Shown: piece by piece, positions 19,501 through 26,596 of the stretch | Layout of the letters: every line of letters begins with the position of its first letter | How positions within the stretch are numbered: the first letter of the stretch is position 1 | From: Cereibacter_A sp052244495 | Lineage (GTDB): Bacteria; Pseudomonadota; Alphaproteobacteria; Rhodobacterales; Rhodobacteraceae | Reading direction: 5' to 3' (one strand) | DNA length: 64,000 nucleotides | Assembly: GCA_052244495.1 (NCBI GenBank) | Contig: JBQPXH010000004.1 | The notes under the pieces: model-generated | The model's input: only the letters and a program-made list of their open reading frames with translations | Databases searched by the model: none | What the model was told of the DNA's origin: nothing | Made by a program: the position numbers and the translations under genes

Positions 19501-19763
19501 TCGACCCCGTCGATGGCCTTGACGATGGTCTCGAGCGGCTCGGTCACGAGCTTGACCGCATCCTCGGCGCGCAGGCCCGGCGCCTGGACGTGGATATCGA
19601 CCATCGGCACCGAGATCTGGGGTTCCTCCTCTCGCGGGAGCGAGACGAGCGCGACCAGCCCCACCGCGAGCGCGGCAAGGATGAAGAGCGGCGTCAGCGA
19701 AGAGCCGATGAACGAGCGGGTGAGATGGCCGGCAAGGCCGAGCCCGGGCCGGCGCTCACTCAT
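16572..19763 (-). CDS. RND-family efflux transporter, inner-membrane pump
   Basis: A 1063-residue protein of the AcrB/HAE-like RND superfamily. TM1 lies near residues 25-45. A large periplasmic domain is followed by the TM4 region with FSIGILVDDAIVVIENI, which holds the paired aspartates of the proton relay, and AVEAVAEVGNPTIVATLTVV. The C-terminal repeat half ends with GIIVRNSILLVDFI and TALAAMIGAAVILADPIFQGLAISLL. The length is standard. The gene overlaps the 3' end of its adaptor gene by 8 nt. The substrate is unknown. The upstream palindrome suggests control by a sulfur- or redox-sensing ArsR-type repressor. No outer-membrane factor is encoded beside it. Confidence 0.92.
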   Translation of the reverse strand: MSERRPGLGLAGHLTRSFIGSSLTPLFILAALAVGLVALVSLPREEEPQISVPMVDIHVQAPGLRAEDAVKLVTEPLETIVKAIDGVEHVYSQTSDDQAMVTARFVVGTSSDAAVLRVHEKVRANIDRIPKGIAEPLIVGRGIDDVAILSLTVVPTGPGVTANDLTRVARELRTEVAKVEDVGLTYLVGETPEAIRVAPDPEKLALFGVTLQSLAAKVGGANEAQDAGLLRQEGRQVALIAGRTLTTPAEIANLLLTTRDGRPVYVGDVAEVGVVSDMTEALVANVTRAEDGTIVRTPAVTLAVAKRAGANAVVVGEAVLHRIEALEGSLIPDSMAVTITRDYGETANEKANELLFHLGLATISIIVLVWVAIGWREAMVVAIVIPVTILLTLAAAWLMGYTLNRVSLFALIFSIGILVDDAIVVIENIARHWGMERTKPRAEAAVEAVAEVGNPTIVATLTVVAALLPMLFVSGLMGPYMSPIPANASAAMIFSFFVAVIITPWLMLKIAGRAPLHGEDHASPGGRLGRLYAAVARPVLRTKGRALFFLLGTAVVSFGSMGLLYTQHVTVKLLPFDNKSELAVVIDLPEGASVEATDRVAQDAARAVLELPEVISVQTHAGAAAPFNFNGLVRHYYLRGRPHEGDLQVNLAPKDARDRESHEIALEIRERLKAIPRPAGTVLKTVEPPPGPPVIATLLAEVYGPTPEARREAASRIRDAFESVPFVVDVDDSFGTPPARLRATIEPDDLEFFSVQEADVFDTIQLLNGESVVGYSHRGEGRHPIPIVLARPKGDRVLDERFLSTPIPADLLPGARGVVELGDVVRVSEERASWPIFRHNGRAAEMVTAELAGDFEAPLYGMLAVADRLDAMDWPEGTKPEIALHGQPEDETRPVLLWDGEWEVTWVTFRDMGGAFGVALLGIYILVVAQFGSFRLPLVVLTPVPLTFLGIMLGHWMFAAPFSATSMIGFIALAGIIVRNSILLVDFIRHADPDRDRIEVLIEAGAIRFKPILLTALAAMIGAAVILADPIFQGLAISLLFGLMSSTLLTVLVIPAIYRVFRT

Positions 19764-20721
19764 GACCGGTCACCACGTCATCGCCGGCCTCGAGCCCCGA
19801 GAGGATCTCGACCATCGGGCTGCCATCCACATCCTGCCGCTGGCCGAGGATCACGCTGCGCGCGACTGGCCCACCCTCGCCCGCCACCGTGACGAAGTCG
19901 AGCCCCGCCCGGCGCTCGACCGCCGCCTCGGGCACCAGAAGCGCCTGCCGTTCGCCCACCGGCAGGCGCACGAGCACCCGCGCATCGACGAAGCGTTCCG
20001 GAAGGCCCGGCACATCCACGTCCGCAATGACGCGGCCGTTCTCGATCAGCGGATAGACACGGGCGAGGCGGCCGTCCTGTGGCCCGTCCGGGCTCTCGAT
20101 CAGGATGGTATCGCCCTCCTTCAGCGCGCCCGCATGGCGCTCGGGCACGGCGAGGCGCAGGAAGAAGCCGCCACCGCCCACGGTCGCCACTTCCTCGCCC
20201 GCCAGCACCACCGCGCCCGCCACGACCGGCACGTCGATCACGAGACCCGCGACCGGCGCCAGCACCCGGCCCTCGGCCGCCTGCTGCTCCAGCACGTTCC
20301 GCTCGGCCTCGTTGGCGGCGATCTGCCCCGAGAGGACCTGCACCTGCGTGCGCAGCGCGTCGGACTGCTGCGAGGTCGAGACCCCGCGGGCCAGCAGATC
20401 CTCGACCCGCCGAAGCTCGGTCCGGGCATTGGCAAGTTCCGCCTCGAGAGCCGCACGCTGTGCATCGATGGCCGCGAGCTGGAAGCCGATCTTCTCGTCC
20501 ACCACTTCGGCCAGCACCTGCCCCGCCTCGACCCGGTCGCCCTCGGTCACCGAGAGCGAGACGAGCGTGCCGCCGAGTCGCGCCCGCGCCGGGATCCGGT
20601 CGCGCGCCTCGATCCGGCCATAGACGGCCTTCCATTCGGTGACAGTCACGGGCCGCAGCGGTTCGGCCACAAGCTGCAGGGGCAGGAGCGACAGCAGGGC
20701 CGCGAGGATCAGGCGTGTCAT
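19756..20721 (-). CDS. RND efflux periplasmic adaptor (membrane fusion protein)
   Basis: A 321-residue HlyD/AcrA-like adaptor. It has an N-terminal signal peptide (MTRLILAALLSLLPLQLVAEP) and a split lipoyl/barrel-sandwich region (ARLGGTLVSLSVTEGDRVEAGQVLAEV and APVAGLVIDVPVVAGAVV). Between them is a helical hairpin of about 75 residues rich in Glu/Ala/Arg, and a beta-barrel domain follows. It links the RND pump to an outer-membrane channel. The start at 20721 places the signal peptide at the N-terminus; the longer frame to 20754 adds 11 residues. It is the first gene of the operon, directly behind the 24-bp palindrome. Confidence 0.9.
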   Translation of the reverse strand: MTRLILAALLSLLPLQLVAEPLRPVTVTEWKAVYGRIEARDRIPARARLGGTLVSLSVTEGDRVEAGQVLAEVVDEKIGFQLAAIDAQRAALEAELANARTELRRVEDLLARGVSTSQQSDALRTQVQVLSGQIAANEAERNVLEQQAAEGRVLAPVAGLVIDVPVVAGAVVLAGEEVATVGGGGFFLRLAVPERHAGALKEGDTILIESPDGPQDGRLARVYPLIENGRVIADVDVPGLPERFVDARVLVRLPVGERQALLVPEAAVERRAGLDFVTVAGEGGPVARSVILGQRQDVDGSPMVEILSGLEAGDDVVTGHE

Positions 20722-20754
20722 GGCGGATGTCCGGTGCGAGGCCGCGGGCGGCAT

Positions 20755-20778
20755 TTATATTCGATTTACCGAATATAA
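20755..20778 (-). promoter_or_regulatory. Perfect palindrome in the efflux promoter (ATTC-N8-GAAT type)
   Basis: TTATATTCG-ATTTAC-CGAATATAA is a 9-bp perfect inverted repeat in an AT-rich island, 34 nt upstream of the adaptor start. It contains ATTC-N8-GAAT, the form I recall for SqrR, the persulfide-sensing ArsR-family repressor of Rhodobacter capsulatus. Position and symmetry strongly indicate an operator; the identity of the repressor is inferred. Confidence 0.7.
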
Positions 20779-20985
20779 TATTCACGGCATCCGTTCAACC
20801 CGGGCAAGGAGAGAAAGAGGCCGACGCTGCCCGATTGCGCGGCGGCTCCTGCGGATTCTGATGCGGGGAGTCCCTTGCGGGGTCCGGATGGCCCTGAATG
20901 CCGCCGTCGCGGTTGGGTCTCGACCCCGGCCTGCAGCGCTTCGTGCGGGGACTGTGGGGCAGATCCCGCGAAACGATCCGGCCGC

Positions 20986-21873
20986 TCAGAGCACGACGAT
21001 GCCGTTGTGCTTGGCCTTGTGCTCGGGTTCCACATGGATGCTGACCCGGCTGTGGGGGATCAGCCGGTGCAGGGCCGCCTCAATCCGGTCGCAGATGTCA
21101 TGCGCCGCGGCCACCGTCGTATCGCCCGTCACGACGAGGTGGAAATCGATGAAGGTCGCCTGCCCGGCGTGCCGCGTCCGCAGGTCATGCGCCTCGACGG
21201 CGCCCACGGCCTCGTGCGAGATCACCTCGCGCACCCGTGCCAGCACTTCGTCCGAGACCGACTCGTCCATCAGCCCGCTGACCGAGGCCGAGACGACCAC
21301 CCAGCCGGACCAGAGCACGTTGACCGCGACCAGCGCCGCCAGCGCCGGGTCGAGCCAGGACCAGCCGGTGAAGATCGCCGCCAGCACGCCCACCGTCACC
21401 CCGGCCGAGGAAACCACATCGGCCAGGAGGTGCCGCCCGTCCGCCACCAGTGCCGGGGATCGCAGCCTCCGACCGCGCGAAATCAGGATCCAGCTCCAGA
21501 GCGCGTTGAGGAGTGTGGCCGAGCCGTTCACCAGAAGCCCCTCGATCGGCGCGACCAGCGGCCTGGGATCGAGGAAACCCAGCGTCGCCTCGCGCAGGAT
21601 CAGCAGGGCGGCCACGATGATCATCGCCCCCTCGAGCACCGCACTGAGGAACTCGGCCTTGTGATGTCCGTAGGGATGGTTGGCATCGGCGGGAATGGCG
21701 GCCACCCGGATCGCCACCAGCGCGACCGCGGCGGCGGCCACGTTGACGATGCTCTCCATCGCATCCGACAGGAGCGCGATCGAGCCGGTCATCCACCAGG
21801 CAAGTGTCTTGAGGGCGAGGACAACGAGCCCGACGAACAGGCTGCCGACTGCAAGTCTGACGGTCTGGGACAT
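20986..21873 (-). CDS. Cation diffusion facilitator (CDF) family transporter
   Basis: A 295-residue metal/proton antiporter. It has six predicted membrane helices and the CDF signature around SIALLSDAMESIVN (TM2) and HPYGHHKAEFLSAVLEG. The second metal-site helix has ADGRHLLADVVSSAGV, with H and D two helix turns apart. The soluble C-terminal ferredoxin-like domain (about residues 205-295) includes RTRHAGQATFIDFHL and HVEPE. The likely substrates are Zn2+, Fe2+ or Mn2+; the TM2 and TM5 residues alone do not decide. The start at 21873 (MSQTVRLAVG) avoids a basic N-terminal extension. Confidence 0.88.
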   Translation of the reverse strand: MSQTVRLAVGSLFVGLVVLALKTLAWWMTGSIALLSDAMESIVNVAAAAVALVAIRVAAIPADANHPYGHHKAEFLSAVLEGAMIIVAALLILREATLGFLDPRPLVAPIEGLLVNGSATLLNALWSWILISRGRRLRSPALVADGRHLLADVVSSAGVTVGVLAAIFTGWSWLDPALAALVAVNVLWSGWVVVSASVSGLMDESVSDEVLARVREVISHEAVGAVEAHDLRTRHAGQATFIDFHLVVTGDTTVAAAHDICDRIEAALHRLIPHSRVSIHVEPEHKAKHNGIVVL

Positions 21874-21957
21874 GGGCCGGCTCCGGGGGCGCGAGACGCT
21901 TTGCGACCTCGAATGCATCGCGGCCGCCCTTCAGGAAGGCCGCTCTATCAGGATTCG

Positions 21958-21985
21958 GCCGGATCAGGCAAGTGACTGATCCGGC
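21958..21985 (-). terminator. Hairpin at the end of the ubiTUV operon
   Basis: GCCGGATCAG (21958-21967) pairs perfectly with CTGATCCGGC (21976-21985) over the loop GCAAGTGA. It lies about 20 nt downstream of the ubiV stop codon and separates that operon from the CDF gene's upstream region. Confidence 0.65.
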
Positions 21986-22004
21986 TTGAGAATGTGTCGC
22001 AGTC

Positions 22005-22901
22005 TCAGGCGTCGACCCATTCCGCGCCCGCACGCGCGCGAAGGTAGCCGTTGGCGAGCTGCCCACCCGGCGCCACGGCCCGCGCCGCGGCTTCGAGTTC
22101 GGCCGTGTTCGCTCTGGCCTTCACCGCCGCGTCGAAGGCCTTCGCCAGTCCCACCATGTCGCCGGTATGGGGCGAGAGTCGCAGCGCCGACACGCCAGCC
22201 GCCAGCAGGTCGGGGATCTCGCGTCCGGCGAAGGAGGTCGCGCAGGAGAGCGTCTGCACCCCGTTCACCGCGAGGAACCGCTCACCGTCGAGCGTGTCCA
22301 CCTCGCGCCCGTCGGGGTCGGCGTTGCAGATGAACTGGCAGCTGTCCTTGATCCGGTCATGCAGGCGGGCATGGTAGCAGCGCCCCGAGATGGCCAGCGG
22401 CTGGCGGCCGAATCCCCAGACCTCGACCGCGACGCCGCGCTCGGCGCCCGCACGGGCCAGCACCGCCACCGATTCCATCGGCAACTCGTTCGGCAGGCAG
22501 ATCCGCTTCGCCCCGCGCGCGGCGAGCCAGTCAAGCGTGCCCACGTTGTAGCAGTTGATCAGCGGGCTCACCGAGAAGGGCGTGCCTTCCGGAATGTAGG
22601 CCAGCGCCGTGAGGTCGGCGATCTCGATGCCTGCGCCGGCATCCACCAGCTCCTCCGTCAGCGTCCGCTCGCGCTTCAGCGTGACGAGAGCCAGGGACGA
22701 GATCCAGACCTCCTTGCCGGCCGCACGCAGCCGCTCGACCGCGACGGGGATCTCGCCCTGCCAGAAGGGCAGCCGCTTCGAGCAGACGACCTCGCCCACC
22801 ACGACGCGCGCGACAGGCGCCTCGTCGGCCATGCGGGCATAAAAATCGCGAACGCGCTCGGCTTCCCAGAAGAACAGGTTCGGTCCGATCGTGAGATCCA
22901 T
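22005..22901 (-). CDS. ubiV: O2-independent ubiquinone hydroxylation protein UbiV
   Basis: A 298-residue U32-family protein. Cysteines at about residues 40, 175, 188 and 192 reproduce the spacing of the four [4Fe-4S] ligands of E. coli UbiV (last three spaced 13 and 4). With UbiU it hydroxylates ubiquinone precursors without oxygen. The start at 22901 (MDLTIGPNLFF) is 4 nt after the ubiU stop codon, so the genes are coupled. It is the last gene of ubiTUV. Anaerobic induction is suggested by the FNR-type box before ubiT. Confidence 0.92.
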   Translation of the reverse strand: MDLTIGPNLFFWEAERVRDFYARMADEAPVARVVVGEVVCSKRLPFWQGEIPVAVERLRAAGKEVWISSLALVTLKRERTLTEELVDAGAGIEIADLTALAYIPEGTPFSVSPLINCYNVGTLDWLAARGAKRICLPNELPMESVAVLARAGAERGVAVEVWGFGRQPLAISGRCYHARLHDRIKDSCQFICNADPDGREVDTLDGERFLAVNGVQTLSCATSFAGREIPDLLAAGVSALRLSPHTGDMVGLAKAFDAAVKARANTAELEAAARAVAPGGQLANGYLRARAGAEWVDA

Positions 22902-22905
22902 CGGC

Positions 22906-23886
22906 TTACCTCCAGGTCTTGGCATAGGCGCCCGTGGTGGTCGCCTGCCCTTCGGAGAGGGCGGCCAGCGCCCCCTGCGGCATCGGCTGGCCAGCGGCCA
23001 GCGCATCGACAGCGGCGCGGAAGCTGCGCACGACCTGCGCCACATAGGAGCGCGAGCGCTGCCGCCCCTCGATCTTCAGCGCGGTGACGCCGGCCTTGGC
23101 GAGCTGGGGCAGGATGTCCTGCGCGTTGAGGCTGACCGCATCCTCGAAGATGTGGCCCACCTGATCGCCCGAGGTGAAGCAGCCCTTGCAGAGCGTCGGA
23201 TAGGGCGCGGGCTCGTCCTTGCCCACCCGGTGGATGGTGAAGTCGCCGAGGCGCGCGGCGAGGCTGTCGCCCTCCTCGACATATTGCACCTCGGTCGCGG
23301 GCGAGCAGACGCCGTTCATGTTGGGCGACTTGCCGGTGGCATAGGACGAGAGCGAGCAACGCCCCTCGGCCATGACGCAGAGCCCGCCGAAGACGAAGAC
23401 CTCGGTCTCGACGTCCGGGGTCTCCTTGTTGATCGCGGCGATCTCGGCCACGGTCAGCACGCGCGGCAGCACCACGCGCTTCACGCCGAACTCGCGGCCG
23501 TAGAAGTTGATGATGTCCGGGTTGGCAGCCGCGGCCTGCACCGAGAGGTGCCGGCGGAGGTTCGGATGGTTCTTCGCGGCCCAGCCCAGCAGACCCATGT
23601 CGGCCAGGATGACGGCATCCGCGCCCGCGGCCTCGGTCGCGGCGATGTTGCGATGCCAGAGCGTCTCGTCCCCCGCCCGCGGGAAGGTGTTGATCGCGAC
23701 GAGAACCTTGGCGCCGTGCTTGTGGGCGAAGGCCACGCCCTCGGCCAGTTCCTTCGGCGAGAAGTTCAGGCCGGGGAAGTTCCGCGCATTGGTTTCATCG
23801 GCAAAGCCGCAGTAGACCGAATGGGCGCCGGCTTCGACGGCGGCACGCAGCGCGGCAGGGGTGCCGGCAGGGCAGACGAGTTCCAT
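22906..23886 (-). CDS. ubiU: O2-independent ubiquinone hydroxylation protein UbiU
   Basis: A 326-residue U32 peptidase-family protein. Cys170, Cys177, Cys194 and Cys233 match the [4Fe-4S] ligand spacing of E. coli UbiU (7, 17, 39), within FGGLCVMAEGRC, NGVCSP and TLCKGC. It forms the UbiU-UbiV complex used when O2-dependent UbiIHF monooxygenases cannot act. The ATG overlaps the ubiT stop by one base (TGATG). The N-terminus MELVCPAGTPAALRAAVEAG is the family's usual start; long upstream frames are antisense to ubiD. Confidence 0.93.
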   Translation of the reverse strand: MELVCPAGTPAALRAAVEAGAHSVYCGFADETNARNFPGLNFSPKELAEGVAFAHKHGAKVLVAINTFPRAGDETLWHRNIAATEAAGADAVILADMGLLGWAAKNHPNLRRHLSVQAAAANPDIINFYGREFGVKRVVLPRVLTVAEIAAINKETPDVETEVFVFGGLCVMAEGRCSLSSYATGKSPNMNGVCSPATEVQYVEEGDSLAARLGDFTIHRVGKDEPAPYPTLCKGCFTSGDQVGHIFEDAVSLNAQDILPQLAKAGVTALKIEGRQRSRSYVAQVVRSFRAAVDALAAGQPMPQGALAALSEGQATTTGAYAKTWR

Positions 23887-24410
23887 CAGTAGACTCCCGA
23901 GGCGCGGCGGAGGGCCACGCCGGTTTGACGTTCGAGGGCGGCCGCGATCGGGGCCAGGGCGCGCCCGAGCGGCGGCGCCACATGCTGGATCTCTTCCAGC
24001 AGGTCGAGCTCGGCATTGTCGATCGCATTTCTGAGCGCCAGCGCCGCAGCCGTGTCGCCGGCGATCACGAGATCGCGCGAGAAGAACAGCGCATCGCCAT
24101 CCACCGCGCCGTGCACCAGCGCGAGCAGTGCCGAGAGCCTGCCCGCGATCCGGCAGTCGGCGCCAGAGGCATCCTTCGCGAGGCGGATCCGGGGCTGCCC
24201 GGCGGGCAGGGTGAGGATCATGACCATCGGCAGGTCGGTCGGATCGAGCGCGAAGCTCGCGTTCACATGCGTCCCGAGGCGGCTGACGATCTCGGGGTGG
24301 CGCGCGGCGATGCGGCGGGCGAGCAGCGTCAGCGCGACGGAGGCCGGCGGCTTTGGCAAAAGCCCCGCAAGCCGCGAAAGCGGCGGGGCGAGCGTGGGCA
24401 GACTGGTCAT
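23886..24410 (-). CDS. ubiT: SCP2-domain ubiquinone accessory factor UbiT
   Basis: A 174-residue protein with a single SCP2-type lipid-binding domain. The core is RIAARHPEIVSRLG, then a DLPMVMILTLPAGQPRI strand and a central ARLSALLALVHG-like helix. UbiT is the anaerobic counterpart of UbiJ, binding hydrophobic quinone precursors so that UbiUV and other Ubi enzymes can act on them. It is the promoter-proximal gene of ubiTUV. The start is the ATG at 24410, about 58 nt from the FnrL box. Much longer open frames through this region are shadows of ubiD. Confidence 0.85.
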   Translation of the reverse strand: MTSLPTLAPPLSRLAGLLPKPPASVALTLLARRIAARHPEIVSRLGTHVNASFALDPTDLPMVMILTLPAGQPRIRLAKDASGADCRIAGRLSALLALVHGAVDGDALFFSRDLVIAGDTAAALALRNAIDNAELDLLEEIQHVAPPLGRALAPIAAALERQTGVALRRASGVY

Positions 24411-24467
24411 GGCACACCTGTTCCGATCGGATCGGGCCCGCTCTAACATCCATGCCGCAGGACCATA

Positions 24468-24481
24468 TTGATGTAGGTCAA
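24468..24481. promoter_or_regulatory. FnrL/FNR-type box between ubiT and ubiD
   Basis: TTGAT-GTAG-GTCAA differs from the consensus TTGAT-N4-ATCAA at one position. It lies in the 123-bp divergent promoter, 58 nt upstream of ubiT and 53 nt upstream of ubiD. It could serve either or both genes in response to low oxygen. Confidence 0.8.
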
Positions 24482-24533
24482 GCCATTGGCCCGGCTCGGC
24501 TGCTAGGCCCCGAGGCCAGACACGTGAGGTTTC

Positions 24534-26027
24534 ATGCGCAGCCTGCCCATCTTCCCGGATCTCCGGGCCTTTCTCGACTGGTGCAACAAGGAGGGCGATC
24601 TCGCCCGGGTCGCCGAGCCGGTCTCGCTGCGGCATGAAACCACAGCCGTCGCCTCGAAGGTGCTGCGCAGCGGGGGGCCGGTGCTCCGTTTCGAGAAGTT
24701 GCGCGACACGGCCGCGACCATGCCTCTGGTCGCGAACCTCTTCGGCACGCGCGAACGGGTGGCCGCGGGGCTCGGCCTGTCGCTTGCGCAGATTCCCGAA
24801 CTGGGATCCTTCCTCGCCGCGCTGCGGGCCCCGGCCCCGGTGGCAGGAATGCGCGACGCGCTCTCGCGGTGGCCGCAGCTTCAGGCCGCCCTCAACACTC
24901 GCGCCAAGCTCGTGCGCTCGGCCGAGGTGCAGGAGGTGGTGCACGAAGGGCCCGCCGCCGATCTCGGCATGATCCCGGTGCCGACCTGCTGGCCGGGAGA
25001 CGCGGGCCCTCTGGTCACGTGGCCGGTCGTGCTGACGCGGCCGCACGGGACATCCATCGACGAGACGCTGCATTACAACGCCGGCGTCTACCGTGCGCAG
25101 GTCATCGGACGCGACCGGCTGATCATGCGCTGGCTCGCCCATCGCGGCGGCGCGGGTCACTGGCGCAGCTGGATGCGGGCCGGCGAGCCGATGCCCGTGG
25201 CCCTCGCGCTCGGCTGCGATCCGGCGCTTCTGCTCTCGGCCGCGCTGCCCTTGCCGGAGCAGGTGTCCGAGCTGACCTTCTCGGGCGTGCTCAGGGGCGC
25301 GCGGACGCCGCTCGTGCCCGGGCGCACGGTGCCGCTGATGGTGCCCGCCACGGCGGAGATCGTGGTCGAGGGCTGGATCCATCCCGGCGACGTGGCGCCC
25401 GAGGGGCCTTTCGGCGACCACACCGGCTATTACAACTCGGTCGAGGATTTCCCGGTGCTGCGGGTCTCGGCCATCACCCACCGCAAGGATCCGCTTTACC
25501 TCACCACCCACACGGGCCGCCCGCCGGATGAGCCCTCGGTCATCGGCGAGGTCTTCAATGATCTCGCCATGCCTGTCTTCCGCCAGCAGATCCCCGAGGT
25601 GCGCGACCTCTATCTGCCCCCGGCCGCCTGCTCCTACCGCATCGCCATCGTCTCGATCGACAAGCGCTATCCGGGTCAGGCGCGGCGGGTGATGATGGCG
25701 CTCTGGGGAATGCTCGCGCAGTTCTCCTACACCAAGATGGTGATCGTGGTGGATGAGGACATCAACCCGCGCGACTGGGATGATGTGGCCTGGGCGATGG
25801 CCACACGGATGGACCCGTCGCGCGACGTGGTGCTGCTCGAGAAGACACCGATGGATTACCTCGACTTCGCCTCGCCCGAGCCGGGCCTTGCCGGCAAGAT
25901 CGGCATCGACGCCACCAACAAGATCGGCCCCGAGACCCACCGGGAATGGGGCGAGGTCATGGCCCAGTCGCCCGAGGCCGAGGCATTCGCCGACCGGCTG
26001 ATCGCGAAACTCAGGATCGGGGCATGA
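24534..26027 (+). CDS. ubiD: UbiD-family prFMN-dependent decarboxylase
   Basis: A 497-residue decarboxylase matching the length of 3-octaprenyl-4-hydroxybenzoate carboxy-lyase, which removes the carboxylate in ubiquinone synthesis using prenylated FMN. Family segments include TWPVVLTRP, the HYNAGVYRAQVIG region, EAP-type EGPFGDHTGYYN (which carries the active-site Glu) and DEDINPRDWDDVAWAMATR. The 3' end overlaps ubiX by 4 nt (ATGA). Its divergence from ubiTUV around an FNR-type box links it to anaerobic or photosynthetic ubiquinone supply. Confidence 0.93.
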   Translation: MRSLPIFPDLRAFLDWCNKEGDLARVAEPVSLRHETTAVASKVLRSGGPVLRFEKLRDTAATMPLVANLFGTRERVAAGLGLSLAQIPELGSFLAALRAPAPVAGMRDALSRWPQLQAALNTRAKLVRSAEVQEVVHEGPAADLGMIPVPTCWPGDAGPLVTWPVVLTRPHGTSIDETLHYNAGVYRAQVIGRDRLIMRWLAHRGGAGHWRSWMRAGEPMPVALALGCDPALLLSAALPLPEQVSELTFSGVLRGARTPLVPGRTVPLMVPATAEIVVEGWIHPGDVAPEGPFGDHTGYYNSVEDFPVLRVSAITHRKDPLYLTTHTGRPPDEPSVIGEVFNDLAMPVFRQQIPEVRDLYLPPAACSYRIAIVSIDKRYPGQARRVMMALWGMLAQFSYTKMVIVVDEDINPRDWDDVAWAMATRMDPSRDVVLLEKTPMDYLDFASPEPGLAGKIGIDATNKIGPETHREWGEVMAQSPEAEAFADRLIAKLRIGA

Positions 26028-26578
26028 GGGTCGTCCTCGGCGTTTCGGGCGCATCGGGCGCGGCACTGGCCGCCGCCTGCGCGCGGCACCTGGAAGCCCT
26101 GGGTGCCGAGATCGACCTCGTGATCTCGAAGGCGGGCGAGCGCACGCTGGTCGAAGAGGTCGGCCCCGAGGCGGCCGACGCACTCCGCGCGCAGGCGACG
26201 CGGGTCCACGGGATCATGAATGTGGGCGCGGCCATCGCCTCGGGCTCTGCCCCGGTGGCGGGGATGATCGTGGCCCCCTGCTCGATGCGCTCGCTCGCGG
26301 CCATCGCCCACGGGCTCGACGACAACCTGCTGACCCGCGCGGCCTCGGTGCAGCTGAAAGAGCGGCGGCGGCTGGTTCTCATCGCCCGCGAAAGCCCGCT
26401 GACGCTGGCCCACCTGCGCAACATGACCGCCGTCACCGAGATGGGCGGCATCGTGGCCCCGCCGGTGCCGGCCTTCTACCTGCGGCCGGACAGCATCGAC
26501 GCAGCCGTCGACCAGATCGCCGCGCGGGCGGTGGATCTGCTGGGCCTCGGGCGGCCGCAGGCGCGGGCCTGGGAATAG
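26024..26578 (+). CDS. ubiX: Flavin prenyltransferase UbiX
   Basis: A 184-residue flavoprotein of the UbiX/Pad1 family, which prenylates FMN to make the UbiD cofactor. It begins MRVVLGVSGASGAALA, with the GxSGASGA FMN-binding motif. It contains APCSMRSLAAIAHGL and RESPLTLAHLRNM, the conserved prenyl-phosphate and flavin contacts. The start is the ATG overlapping the ubiD stop. Adjacent encoding of UbiD and its cofactor synthase makes stoichiometric coexpression likely. Confidence 0.95.
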   Translation: MRVVLGVSGASGAALAAACARHLEALGAEIDLVISKAGERTLVEEVGPEAADALRAQATRVHGIMNVGAAIASGSAPVAGMIVAPCSMRSLAAIAHGLDDNLLTRAASVQLKERRRLVLIARESPLTLAHLRNMTAVTEMGGIVAPPVPAFYLRPDSIDAAVDQIAARAVDLLGLGRPQARAWE

Positions 26579-26596
26579 GTCCGCGCCTCCCGACGC

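Noticed and set aside
16449..19892. 1147-codon plus-strand open frame
   Set aside because: Antisense shadow of the RND pump. The translation is Arg/His/Asp-rich low complexity with no domain, while the minus strand has a full RND family match.
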